A stretch of DNA of 64,000 nucleotides from Galeruca laticollis (lineage: Eukaryota; Arthropoda; Insecta; Coleoptera; Chrysomelidae), in the NCBI GenBank assembly GCA_963921935.1, contig OY998184.1, positions 91,052,364-91,116,363 on the forward strand, in the 5' to 3' direction. The notes beneath the pieces were generated by a model. It worked only from the letters and a program-made list of their open reading frames with translations, did no database searches and was not told the DNA's origin. Made by a program: the position numbers and the translations under genes. This document shows, piece by piece, positions 33,761 through 44,416 of this stretch. Position 1 is the first letter of the stretch; each line of letters starts with the position of its first letter.

Positions 33761-34059
33761 CTGAAAGTATTGCAATGATTAAGTTTCAATTTATGTTAGT
33801 TTCGTCGTATCATTGTCATAGTAACGATAAATACTACAAGTGGAGGAAAGTAAAATCTCGTCTTCACATTCAAAGTATTCAATTTTCTCCACAGTTGAAG
33901 ACTGAACAACTTTTTCAATTGAACACGTATCAAAAATGTACAAATTCTTTAATGTGATTAGAAAAAATTATCTAAAAGATGACTGTGCGTTCTATCATAA
34001 AACGATTATAAAAATTTTAAATTTGTCATATTTAACAATAATAATAGACAAATATTTAC

Positions 34060-34443
34060 CTATTATAAGTGCTACGATTTCAGAAGTCTCCGAAGTGACC
34101 CTTTGAGGCTTTTTCGAAGGTACGGGTTTATGATTATTGAAGGGATTTTCCATTTGCGAAGGTATAATCACTTGCGGTGGTATTTCATGTTCTGTCGACG
34201 TGGTTATCGTCGACATAGTTACTGGATAAGTACGTGCTTCAGTTGTTGTTGTTGTGGATACTGTTGTTTCGTATTTCGTTGTCGGGTGATCTGTAGTTGT
34301 TTCTACAATTTCCGTACTTTTTAAAATGGCTGTTGTCACATTCGGCCAATTGCTTCCGGTTGTATGCCCGGTGATCAAAGAATCTCCTTCTGTTGTCGTT
34401 TTGACGCTCGAATTGTCGCTTGTTAAATTGGAATCTGTCGGTT
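34060..34443 (-). CDS. Nrx-1: Neurexin-1 exon: Thr-rich stalk and start of membrane helix
   Basis: Bounded by an acceptor at 34445-34444 and a GTAAAT donor at 34059. It encodes a serine/threonine-rich extracellular stalk (SSVKTTTEGDSLITGHTTG, TTVSTTTTTEARTYPVTMS), the likely site of O-glycosylation. Then comes PVPSKKPQRVTSETSEIVAL and the first residues of the transmembrane segment. Two leading bases complete a glutamate codon from the 41 kb exon and one trailing base passes to the last exon, so phases agree on both sides. Confidence 0.92.
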
Positions 34444-34603
34444 CTGAAAAATACAATTCAATCCGTTTCCATTACTTTAACAAACATAGTGAATGTATTT
34501 AGTTTTATCGCTATAAAAAATGGAGGAAACTTCAAAAAAACTAAAATATGGTTTTTTATTTAAATAATATTCCAGTGGAAAGTTCACAACAGTGCTAAAC
34601 AAT

Positions 34604-36559
34604 ACTCCGGTCAAGATAGACATAAAAATAGTCATCAAATAACAAAAATTGGGGGAGTGCCTAATTTTGGTGGAGACCTTGGCTTCACCATCAGAAATAA
34701 AGTGTCAAAAATCCCCATCGATCCCATGTGTGCTAAAAAAGTTATTAGGGGTCAAAGGTCAAAATTTCAGGTTTTTTGGATTTTTCTCAAAAATGTACTT
34801 CAGACCAAAGTTGTAGATCTTAAAATTATCTACAAAAATGGTATCTATGATTTTTTTTCTAGGAATCACTATTCCTGAGATATCGCGATTCTAAGAATCA
34901 CGTTCTATGTGATATGCACACATACATTTGAGAAATATGTTAAGTGGACATTATGGTCATACAGTGACGGTAGTATTTGATGGCTATAGTGACTCGACAA
35001 AGAACATAAAAGCTGCAGAACAACGTCGTCGAACTACAAAAACATCTTCGAGTTCTGACATTATCTTCGATGAATTTATGACAGTTCCAGCTGCAAATAT
35101 TGCTGTGAAACAAGCTCAAAATGACGCAGATATCCTCATAATTGAAACAGCAATAGAAACATTTAATGTAACAAATACAACAATTGTTGTTGGTGAAGAT
35201 GTTGATTTGTTAATACTACTCACTGCTAGAACTCCAATTGATAAAATTATTTACTTTCTGAAACCTGGAAAGGATCAACAGCGAACAGAAATATATTCTT
35301 CTAAAAGTTTAACTGCTTTTCCAAAATGCCAAAATCATATTTTATTTTTACATGCGATAACCGGGTGCGATACTACATCAGCAATGTACAGAAGGGGCAA
35401 AACATCAGTATTCAAATTATTTGAAAAAAAAGATTTGATTGACTGCGCGAAAGTATTTACAGAAATTGATTCTTCTTCTCAAACAAGTAAAGGAATTCGC
35501 TTTCTTCTTGCTGTTTATGGAGCTCCGAAAAAAATTGATTGCATAGACAAATACAGATATTTAACCTTTGTCAAAAATACACGAAACAAGAAGCAAGTAC
35601 AACTATCCTGTCTTCTTCCAGCATCGACCTCTGCTATTCAACACCTGCATCGAGTATACTATCAAGTTCAGACATGGCTAGGCTATCAACTGAACCCAGA
35701 AGACTGGGGTTGGAAATCAATAAACAATACTTTGGAACCAATTCAAACTTTACTCCCACCAGTTCCGGAAAAACTCCTTAACACAATTTTTTGCAATTGC
35801 AAAAAAGGTTGTAATGCCAAATGTGGCTGTAGAAAAGTAGGGTTACTGTGTTCTCCAGCGTGTACCAATTGCCAAGGTCAGTCTTGCTCAAATGTCGAGT
35901 TGAATACAACAGCAGATGATTCATGTGATTTTGATGAAGAGTCGACTGATTTATCTTCATTTGAACAATTTATGAACATCCAGCAAGGGGAAGAGGAAGA
36001 TGAAGAAGAAATGACACCAGAAGTTGACTTTGAAGAGTATGAATCAGATTAAATATTCAAAGAAATCAGAATTATAATAGTTAATCTCAAAAACCAATAT
36101 CAATAATCATCATGCAATCAAAAAAGTATTGTCCCTGAAAATTACGTCACAACAGTTCGTGGAGTAGGCCTACCGGGGAAACCACGTTAAAAAAACGCGT
36201 CGAGTAGACTACCTCACAGGTGGCGTGGAAATGTGTGCATATAACATAAAACGTGACTTTTAGAATCGCGATATCTCAGGAATGGTAATTCCTAGAAAAA
36301 AAATCATAAGTAACATTTTTGTAGATAATTTTAAGATCTACAACTTTGGCCTGGAGTTCTTTTTTGATAAAACTCACCGTTTTTGAGAAAAATCCAAAAA
36401 ACCTGAAATATTGACCTTTGACCCCTCATAACTTTTTGAGCACACATGGGATCGATAGGGAGTTTTGACACTTTATTTCTAATGGTGAACCTAAGGTCTC
36501 CACCAAAATTCGGCACTCCCCCAATTTTTGTTATTTCAGATGTGTACTTTAACCGGACT
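34604..36559 (+). mobile_element. DNA transposon with about 300-bp TIRs encoding a nuclease-CXC protein
   Basis: The left arm (34604-34920) and right arm (about 36230-36559) are reverse complements: TCCGGT(C/T)AA near the tips, ATAACAAAAATTGGGGGAGT, GGTCAAAGGTCAAAATTTCA against its counterpart, and CCTGAGATATCGCGATTCTA. One long open frame fills the middle. The target duplication could not be identified. The element lies in the 6.8 kb Neurexin-1 intron on the strand opposite to the gene. Confidence 0.8.
34937..36052 (+). CDS. XPG/FEN1-like nuclease fragment with C-terminal CXC motif
   Basis: The first ATG in frame is at 34937. Visible blocks are VTVVFDGYSDSTKNIKAAEQ (an N-region-like aspartate), NDADILIIETAI and TIVVGEDVDLLILL (acidic cluster like the XPG I-region), then FLHAITGCDTTSAMYRRGKT, which resembles the GCD-GI-G helix-hairpin region of FEN1/XPG/XRN nucleases. 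After RVYYQVQTWLGYQLNPEDWG come paired cysteines CNCKKGCNAKCGCRKVGLLC and SPACTNCQGQSC, a tesmin/TSO1-type CXC zinc motif. The tail is strongly acidic. The whole is 371 codons and open, but it begins almost at the left inverted repeat, so the usual N-terminal part is probably missing. Academ transposons are known to carry an XPG-like nuclease. Kinship is inference. Confidence 0.7.
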   Translation: MLSGHYGHTVTVVFDGYSDSTKNIKAAEQRRRTTKTSSSSDIIFDEFMTVPAANIAVKQAQNDADILIIETAIETFNVTNTTIVVGEDVDLLILLTARTPIDKIIYFLKPGKDQQRTEIYSSKSLTAFPKCQNHILFLHAITGCDTTSAMYRRGKTSVFKLFEKKDLIDCAKVFTEIDSSSQTSKGIRFLLAVYGAPKKIDCIDKYRYLTFVKNTRNKKQVQLSCLLPASTSAIQHLHRVYYQVQTWLGYQLNPEDWGWKSINNTLEPIQTLLPPVPEKLLNTIFCNCKKGCNAKCGCRKVGLLCSPACTNCQGQSCSNVELNTTADDSCDFDEESTDLSSFEQFMNIQQGEEEDEEEMTPEVDFEEYESD

Positions 36560-37518
36560 ACAACATGCAATACGATATAATGAACAATGTATTTCGAAAT
36601 GGATTACTAAAAAATAACAGTTTTTCAAATCAAATTTTTGAATTATATTTCGTCAAATGAGTTTCTTGGAGAAGTGTCAAAATTTAGTTTGTAAAACAGT
36701 TGAAATCTTGCATTGACAATGAGAAAATTAATGTAATAATTAGCTGATTTTTGGTGCCGCCCTCTTTGTATTATGGGCTAAAATTATAGACAGCGTTGTC
36801 GCTTGACAATAATTTGTCAATGTAGAGGTGTCAAAGCCATAAAAACAGAGGGAGAAGTGAGAAAAATTATTAATAAATACAGGGCCGTATCTAGGTTTTT
36901 GCCGCCCCTAGGTAGTCTATCAGATACCGCCCCTACCGTCGAATAAGTTGACACAGAAGACCTCTAGCTTCACAACGTGTTTTGGGTTTTTCTGATACAT
37001 CCTCGTGAATTGCGGTTAGTGCTATGAACATGTTTTCCCAATTTCGATTTAAACTTAAGCATACGTCCTCGCGAGTAGACCATCGAGTTTTTATTGACAA
37101 ACTATCTGTTGAAGACGATTGTACGAATTTGAATTAACACTAAAATTCCTACTGTAAATTCTTACTTTGTATTCACCCTGTATATCAAAATTCATATATT
37201 CCACATACATCTTAAATAAAAATATTATCCCCTTCATTTATATAATATTTCTTTAACTACACAAAAATCCATTTCAAAGTCGCTTTCATAGAAAAAACAC
37301 AGATAACCATTGCCTTTATGTTATATCTCCACTCACTGGGTACTTCAAAGCGTTCAAATTCTTATCGCGTCATAAAAACTGCTTAGAGAGTTTAGTATCG
37401 CAACAAACAACAATTTCTTTTATGCACAAAAAATGCGCATAGTTATTATTTTAAATCCTTATCCCCCATTAATTACATCCTCACATGATTCTCCTTGTTA
37501 CCACCCACTTTGAACGAC
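36560..37518. other. Neurexin-1 intron; possible hAT-type end at 36882
   Basis: No gene. CAGGGCCGTATCTAGG at 36882 followed by TTTTTGCCGCCCCTAGG resembles the terminus of many hAT-derived MITEs, but the partner end was not found. Confidence 0.35.
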
Positions 37519-38031
37519 CTATGCTGAAGATATTATCTTTGAAATATTATTAGAAATATTTCCTGCATATGTGATGGTTTTATAAGTTTTAATTTCATCA
37601 GCTTGTTCAGGATATATTAGTTGTAATGCCACTTTTTCCTCTTTTTTACTAATTAGCTTATTTATCATATCTAATGGATAACCGTTAGATGTTGCTATTT
37701 GTCTAATTGTATTAATCTCTCTATCAAAATTACATTTGTTCATAGGAACTGAAACAGCTCTATGTATCATTGAATTATATGCTGCTAGTCTGTGTGACAC
37801 AGGGTGGTTAGAATTGAATGGAATTGTTACATCAGTTTGTGTTGGTTTTCGGTAAATTGAATAATCAAGTACATTATTAACTCTTTGAATTTTTAAATCA
37901 AGAAAATTGATTGAACTATTTTCTTCAATTTCTAATGTAAATTTAATTTTCGGGTGTAAATTATTGATGTGGTTGAAAAATACATTTAATTGTCGTTCCA
38001 CGAAGTAAGGGTCGAGACAGTCAATTGCATT
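37519..38031 (-). pseudogene. Penelope reverse-transcriptase fragment, both ends lost
   Basis: Contains only the thumb and linker part of the Penelope polyprotein: RQLNVFFNHINNLHPKIKFT, NFLDLKIQRVNNVLDYSIYR and RQIATSNGYPLDMINKLISK. It ends NISKIISSA just before the GIY-YIG domain. The 5' end is fused, at about 37998, to an inverted copy of the element tip (TCGACCCTTACTTCGTGGAA on the minus strand). It is more than 95% identical by eye to the 61-63 kb copies, so it is a recent arrival, truncated on insertion. Confidence 0.85.
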
Positions 38032-38072
38032 GTTCATTGTGGATGTACCTTTAGAATTCGGTCTATTTGATT

Positions 38073-40904
38073 TTATGATATTATCTCTAAAAATGTATTT
38101 TGGTGTATCATTATATAGTTTTTGATTTCTTCTTTAAAATTTCTAACTTTAGGTTTTAGTTTGAGAGTCAATGAAATTAAGTTATACATTTTTGGACCAA
38201 AGAAAAACAAAGATCGTTGTGTTCCTGACTTTTTAAAAGTTTGTACTGAAATATCCAAATTAATTGTGCATCTAGTTACTCGGGAGTCTCTAATTTTAAA
38301 TAATGTAGGGTTTGTGTAGATTTTCATTATACAGCTATAAACATAAAGTAGTTTTATATTGGAAACTTTTGTTTCATTATATAACTTTTCAGTGGAATAG
38401 AGATTACTTTTATTGAAAATAATTTTTAAAATAAACGGTTTTAAAGATTAAAACTAACTTTTCCGCATGTGTGGCCCTGAATAATATTCTTTCAATAAAA
38501 TTGTTACTTGTATACACTTCGGGGAATGTATCGTGCTAACAAACCGAAATTTCTCCAAAAATAATCAAAAATGTAATATATCTGGATTTATAGGACCTGT
38601 TGTACTTGTTCTAGTCATCTGAAAATCAGTAGGGTGCATATGTGAGCCATCTTAAACAATATTCAATAATAAAATTGGTCACTTTTATTCACTCTGGAGG
38701 CTGTATCGTGCTAAAAAACTGAAAATTCTCCAAAATGACAAAAAATTGGTACTTCAAGTACCATAGCACCCGTTGTACTGGCTTTAGTGAGCTGAATATC
38801 AATAGGGTTCATCTTTGAGACGCTCTGAATAATATCCAATCATAAAATTGGTCACTTGTATATACTCCGGAGGCTGTATCGTACTAACAAACTGAAACTT
38901 CTCCAAAAATGACAAAAATATCGTACTTAAAGTACTGTAGCACCTGTTGTATTGGCTCGGGTGAGCTGAAATTCAATAGGGTTCATCTGTGAGATGTCCT
39001 GAATAATATTCAATAATAAAATTGGTGATTTGTTGAACTCCGGAGGCTGTATCGTGCTAACAAACTGAAATTTCTCAAAAAATGACAAAATTTCGTACTT
39101 CAAGTACCATAACAACCGTTGTACTGACTCTGGTGAACTGAAAATCAATAGGGATCATCTGTGACATGTCCTTAACAATATTCAATCATAAAATTGGTGA
39201 CTTATTACACTCCGGAGGCTGTATCGTGCTAACAAGACATGTAAGAAAAAATGGCAGACGACAACGACATACAAACAGGATTTTTTTTCTAAAAACCATT
39301 TTTTCGTGTTGTTGTTGATGGAAAACGTAAAAATAACTCAAAATTTTTTTTCAAAATTCCAACTTTTTTTGGGGTAAACCAATACTTTTCTCGCATATTA
39401 GATAGGTTTGGCGGAAAAGTAATTGTATTTTGAGTAGTTTGTAGTATATTAAGAGTTGTATTCAATGTTCCACCCCATGCAACAATGCAGTATCTTAGAA
39501 CTGCTTCAACTAGTGAATTATAAAACATAAGTAATCTTTTACTTACATTTGTTATGTGTTCTGACCAGCGAATGTGTTGGTCTATAATGACACCTAATTA
39601 CTTTATACAACCAACTTTTTCTATTATGGGACACTTACATTTATTGATGCAATCTGATTTATGAAATTTAACATCTAATTTATATGGTTGATCAACTACA
39701 TTGGGACTGAAAGCAATACATTTCGTTGTTTTTGACATTTTAGGTCAGTTTATTATAATTTAACCACACATTTATTTTTCTTAAATTAACTTCTGTTATT
39801 TGATTAACTTCATCCCAGTAAATACTACTGCTGTGTCATCAGCATAACAAACTAAATGACCTTTGAAGTTATTGATTTTTGTAATATTATTCATATATAT
39901 TACAAATAGCAGCGGTCCTAGAACCGTTCCCTGAGATACACCACATTTTACGAGACATTTATAACTTATACCTACCCTTTCCCGCTGTATTCGGTTTCCT
40001 AAGTAATCTGAAAAATTTAGTGCAGTTCCACTTATTCCATAATTACATAATTTGAGCAATAAAATTTCATGGGATACAGTGTCGAAAGCTTTGGCCAGGT
40101 CAAGGAAAACAGCAACATATTTTAACGACTCATCCATTGCCCCGACTGTCTTTCCCAGGAAATCCATCACGGCATTTTCAGTGCTAGAATTTTTTATGAA
40201 ACCATATTGCCTCTTTGTGATAATGTTGTTTGCATTAAAGAAATCAAGTAATCTTTCTTTTAATTTCGAAAAATTTAGCAAAGTTATTTGTTATTGATAT
40301 AGGTCTGTAGTTAATTATTTCAGTGTCATTCCCCGATTTAAAAACTGGAGTAATGATAGATTCTTTCCATTGCTCAGTAATTTTACCACTTTGAAAACAG
40401 AGATTAATCATGTGTAACAAAGGTTCAGCAACACTCCCATGAATTGATTTAATAATTTTTTAAATTGGATATGGGTATAATTACTTCATTTTTTGTAACT
40501 GGTTTTAAGAAAATATTTGAGTTTACTTTATCTTTTTTTCCATTAAACTGTCCGGCAGGGTAGCATTAGGGATTTTGTTTCCCATTTCAACTCCAATGCT
40601 TGAAAAGAAGCTGTTAAACAAAGTAGCCTTTTCTTTATTTTCATTAGTAAGAACATTATTATTATTTTTAATAGGTATTTGATCTATGTTTTTACTTGAT
40701 ATATCATTTATGACCTTCCAAACTTTTTCTGTATCAGTACCTGCTTCATTTATTTTATTTTGATAATATTAATTTTTTTTATCAAAGCGTTAATTTTATT
40801 TCTGTACACTTTATATTCTATATTGCGTTCCTGGGTGAAATGCTTTAATAAATTCTTTTTTAGTGAATCTCTTCGTTTAATATAGGCTATTAGACCTTGA
40901 GTTG
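38073..40904 (-). pseudogene. Non-LTR reverse transcriptase B, decayed
   Basis: In order on the minus strand: GLIAYIKRRDSLKKNLLKHF (linker, about 40890), FSKLKERLLDFFNANNIITK (about 40260), QYGFIKNSSTENAVMDFLGK, VFLDLAKAFDTVSHEILLLK, KCGVSQGTVLGPLLFVIYMN and GHLVCYADDTAVVFTG (catalytic YADD, about 39830). The C-terminal blocks are EAVLRYCIVAWGGTLNTTLN (about 39480) and GTQRSLFFFGPKMYNLISLT (about 38220). Frames change several times. The family is CR1/Jockey-like on pattern. It sits in the 6.8 kb Neurexin-1 intron in sense orientation. Confidence 0.82.
38467..39236. repeat. Satellite array, about 4.5 copies of a 173-bp unit
   Basis: The phrase CTGTATCGTGCTAACAAACT recurs near 38527, 38701, 38875, 39046 and 39219, spacings 174, 174, 171 and 173. 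Each unit also carries CTCCAAAAATGAC, a GTACTTCAAGTACCATA palindrome and CTGAATAATATTCAATAATA. Units differ by scattered substitutions. The array lies within the C-terminal domain of the non-LTR element. Confidence 0.88.
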
Positions 40905-40930
40905 ATGTACCTTTAGAATTCCGTCTATAG

Positions 40931-41259
40931 TTTATGCAATCCTCTTTTTACCAACCATACAACAGTGTGTATCCACAAAAGATATCAAAAGCTCACATTT
41001 ACTTTCTTGGGAGAATATTAATACAATATTTTTCGCTGCTTCTAGCCAAAAAAGTAGTGGTTTTTACAACAGAAAACTACGAAAAACTGTTATTTTCAAA
41101 CTGACTGAAATACAAGTAAAAATTCCTATTTCTAAAATATTTTTATTTAACATAAACATTTGTTATTTGTAAGTTTGTATTATTATATTATATAATTACT
41201 AAAATAAGTCTCATAGAGTATCTAACATTGAAATTATGTTTTAATTCAAATTGAAATAC
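40931..41259. other. Neurexin-1 intron, nothing recognised
   Basis: Short AT-rich intronic stretch between the non-LTR element and the donor of the 41 kb exon. No motif seen. Confidence 0.4.
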
Positions 41260-41551
41260 CTGTGGGTGTCATCTTGGACGACTCCTCCGTAACTTCACCG
41301 GATCCCGAACCGGGGAAACAGTCTTCGTCATCGCACGGTTTGCTTTCAGCTCCATCGGGTTTAGGTTTAGGTTTTTTAGTCGGCGGTGGTCTGGTCGGTG
41401 GATTATAAACTGGTGTTATTAGATCATCGTCACCTGAACCGGTTTCTGGAAGAGGAGGACATTCATCCTCATCATCACCATTGTTACAACCTGATCCGGC
41501 TCCGCTGAATACAAGATCGTCTTCGATACCCGGAAAACCCGATGCCGGAGT
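41260..41551 (-). CDS. Nrx-1: Neurexin-1 exon: acidic stalk region
   Basis: The acceptor at 41553-41552 and a GTATTT donor at 41259 enclose 292 bases, phase 0 to phase 1. The product reads TPASGFPGIEDDLVFSGAGS, GCNNGDDEDECPPLPETGSG and DDDLITPVYNPPTRPPPTKK, then CDDEDCFPGSGSGEVTEESS. The pair of acidic cysteine motifs (GCN-DDEDEC, CDDEDC) and the SGSG dipeptides match the neurexin stalk between the last LNS domain and the membrane; Ser-Gly sites here can carry glycosaminoglycan in vertebrate neurexins. It joins in frame to exons on both sides. Confidence 0.9.
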
Positions 41552-42249
41552 CTGGATATTAATATAGAGAAGTTCATTTTAATATAAAAAATGAAACTTG
41601 TGGAATATTCGGTAAAAAATGAAAGTAAATAATGTCAATTTTGCGGATTTGTTAGGAACGAGTAAAATTCTACCTACTCACTGTCAAATTGTTCACTAGG
41701 TGATATAACTAAACATGGGTATCACCTACGACAAAGCAGACAAATACATAAATGTTAGGCAAAAGTATGTTTGTTATCCACTATCTTTCGTCGTTATTTG
41801 CGATATATTTTGCTACGTTTAGCAGTTTTGACATTTTTCCCGATATTTAGCACTGTTTACCTCAATGTCGTAAAAAATCAATTAAATTGTAGAGCATAAA
41901 CACGTGTCATATTAAATTCGCCCGTAGTTGGATGGACGCTTCGTTTTAATTTCCACAATAGAAGCATTGATTTGTGAAGTTGAAAAGCAAATATTTTATG
42001 GAATGAGAAACATTTACAATCACTTAATAGTTGACAAAGAATGGGATGCTGTTAGGCTAATGGTTGTTATTTAACCGGTTAGCAAAATATAATAATGTAT
42101 TCGGTCAGCCAAAATTGCTAATTGGTTAGTAACTTACAGCCAGCAAATATTTCTAAATCAGACAGAAATTAATATCATACTAGACTCTTCTAAATTATAT
42201 TGGTTAGTAACTTAAATATATAACCTAACCTGACGTAACGTAACATAAT
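41552..42249. other. Neurexin-1 intron, nothing recognised
   Basis: AT-rich sequence ending in a run of TAACCTAACCT-like motifs (42215-42265). These are too short and degenerate to be telomeric repeat. No gene. Confidence 0.4.
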
Positions 42250-42748
42250 CTAAGCTAACCTAATCTCAGTACTGTGTCCAATAATATGTCCTAGAGTATT
42301 GACCATAACACTGATCATTGAGGTATTCCAGATGATATTTTGTGGCTGACTACTGCATACATGAATTAGCAGTTATGCAGAGATTCCTGTCTTTGACATC
42401 TATACAAAAATATTTTTCCAAGGTTCTGAATTGAAAGCGTTTCTGACAACTACTGTAATGATCGCGCACCAACAATGCCACTCTACTTGTACATGTCAGC
42501 GATCTCCGTAACTCTTAATCGCCAGAATTATAGATTTTCTTTTCCTAAATCCGTATTTGTTCTGTGCAATTCCTTCTTTATTTTCTAGTTCTGCCAGTAG
42601 TATCATTTTGATGAGATGTTCTAATAGCTTTGCTAGGACGTCGATTAAGCAGAGTGGTCTATGATATGGATGATCATAAAGCTTGTCTGATTTATGTATC
42701 AATACTAGACTAGGAGGGAAATCCTGCTTATTCAGCAAGTTGTTCATA
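42250..42748 (-). pseudogene. Non-LTR reverse transcriptase C, second half
   Basis: The minus strand gives FPPSLVLIHKSDK and a YRPLCLIDVLGKLLEHLI-like block (here HRPLCLIDVLAKLLEHLI), then NKYGFRKRKSIILAI. In other frames come VVVRNAFNSEPWKNIF and SGIPQ stop SVLWSIL (about 42330), the SG-PQGSVLGP motif region. Many stops. The same element resumes at 48825: it was split by the hAT at 42757-48816. R1/LOA-type clade is likely from NAFNS-PW. Confidence 0.75.
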
Positions 42749-43223
42749 GCCTAGACCATTGGTTCCCAACGGGGGCGATATCGCCCCCCTGTGGGCGCTG
42801 CAGCCTTTTAGGGGGGCGGTAGCGGATTCAGAAGCAAATAATAAGCAGTCAAGAGGAATGGTGAAACAAAAGTGATTTAATAAGGGTTAATAAGCAGTTT
42901 TAAAGTAGCATTAATAATAATACTAATAATTATAATAATTTCTTTTAGTTCAGAATAGAAGTATATGACTTGTCCTCGCACGTTGATAAGCGAACGCGCG
43001 ATGTTCATACAAAATAACATGTTTCGACATGTTCGCACACAGACAAGTTGAATCATGCACGTATAAAAGCAACAGCTCTACGAAGTTTTTGTTAGTTAGT
43101 TGTATGTGCTTGGCCGCGATATATAGTCGTGAATCATAAGCTCTGCCGTAGTAAATAATCGTGAGTGGTGTGTCATTTTATAAACATTACTATCTATAAA
43201 TCTATTGAGAATTTAATTTTTGT

Positions 43224-44416
43224 ATGAAAATGTCTGAATCTACTTCTAAATTAAAAAAGAAATGCCGGCAATACAGTATTGAATATTTAAAATATGGATT
43301 TGCGGAATCTTCTACAAACAAATCATTACCTATGTGTTTAATTTGCCGAAAAGTTTTTTCAAATGAAGCTATGAAACCTTCTAGGCTACAAGAGCATTTA
43401 CATAAAATGCATCCTGATAAGAAGAACAAAGATATATTCTATTTTCAAGAACTCGAAAAACAATATTTAAAACCTCCAACTATATCAAACCTTTTTGCAT
43501 CGTCTTCTAAACGAGACGATGATGGGGGCTACGAGCCTCATATAACGTTTCATTGTTAATCGCAAAGTCAGGAAAACCACACACCATTGGCGAGGAATTA
43601 ATTTTGCCGGCAATCGAAGAGATATTAAAAACTGTTCTCCATCATAAGACACCATTTGATATCATTAAAAAAATTCCGCTCAGTAATAATTCAGCGCAAA
43701 GAAGAATAGATGAAATGGCAAATGACGTTGAAATATCATTATGAGATTACCTAAAGACTTGCACATTTTCCATTCAACTCGATAAATCAACTCTACCAAG
43801 TAACAAAGCTCTACTCTTATCATACGTACGATTTATAAAAGAAGAAAAAATTCATCAAGAGTTATTATTTGCTAAGAATTTGGAATCTGATACAAAGGGA
43901 CATTCTATATTTGATATCATGCAAGAATTTTTTCAAGAGAAAGAAATTCCTATTAGCAATATTTTGTCTGCTGCTACTGATGGTGCTCCTGCAATGACCG
44001 GGCGTCATAAGGGTTTTATAGCACATTTGAGAAAAGCAGTGCCAAATGTACTCGCTGTACATTGTATTATTCACCGTCAGCATTGGGTTGCAAAGAAATT
44101 AAATGAACGTATGCACGCGTCCCTCAATAACGTTATTAAAGCAATCAATATCATTAGAAGCAATTCATTGAATGACCGTTTATTTCATAAGCTTTGCAAT
44201 GAAAATGATGAAGACTACAATCGCTTGCTGCTGCATACAGATGTACGTTGGCTTTCTAAAGGTGTTTGTCTGAATCGTTTTTTCAATCTATTTGACGCAG
44301 TGTTGGAATTTCTTGAAGAAAACGAACAATTGCGCGAAAACCTGATTACGTCAAAAAATTACATCGCTTATTTGACGGACCTGTTTAAAGTATTTAATCA
44401 AGTTAATCTACAATTG
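43224..44416 (+). pseudogene. hAT 2 transposase, N-terminal and central part
   Basis: From an ATG near 43224 the frame gives the BED-type finger (MCLICRKVFSNEAMKPSRLQ with EHLHKMHPDK). It shifts near 43530, then reads GKPHTIGEELILPAIEEI. A stop near 43741 precedes FSIQLDKSTLPSNKALLLSY, the first catalytic block with DKS replacing the usual DES. The catalytic core continues ISNILSAATDGAPAMTGRHK, HCIIHRQHWVAKKL and LLLHTDVRWLSKGVCLNRFF, then breaks at KVFNQVNLQL where the nested element begins. Resembles FAM200/ZBED5 domesticated hAT proteins. Frameshift plus stop: inactive. Confidence 0.88.

Larger units (their letters stand above)
38068..40904 (-). mobile_element. Non-LTR retrotransposon B, 5' truncated, with long TSD and satellite inside
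   Basis: GATGTACCTTTAGAATTC followed by (G/C)GTCTAT occurs at both 38043-38067 and 40905-40929, giving a target duplication of about 25 bases with one mismatch. The minus-strand reverse transcriptase runs between them and begins in the spacer after the endonuclease, so the copy is 5' truncated. A satellite array (38467-39236) splits the C-terminal domain. Confidence 0.72.

Noticed and set aside
38467..39236. Regularly spaced repeats that might be taken for a CRISPR array
   Set aside because: 173-bp contiguous tandem units without spacers, in an insect genome; a satellite.
42200..42270. TAACCTAACCT-like run that could be an interstitial insect telomere repeat (TTAGG)
   Set aside because: Only a few degenerate units, interspersed with ACGTAACGT; below what I would call telomeric.
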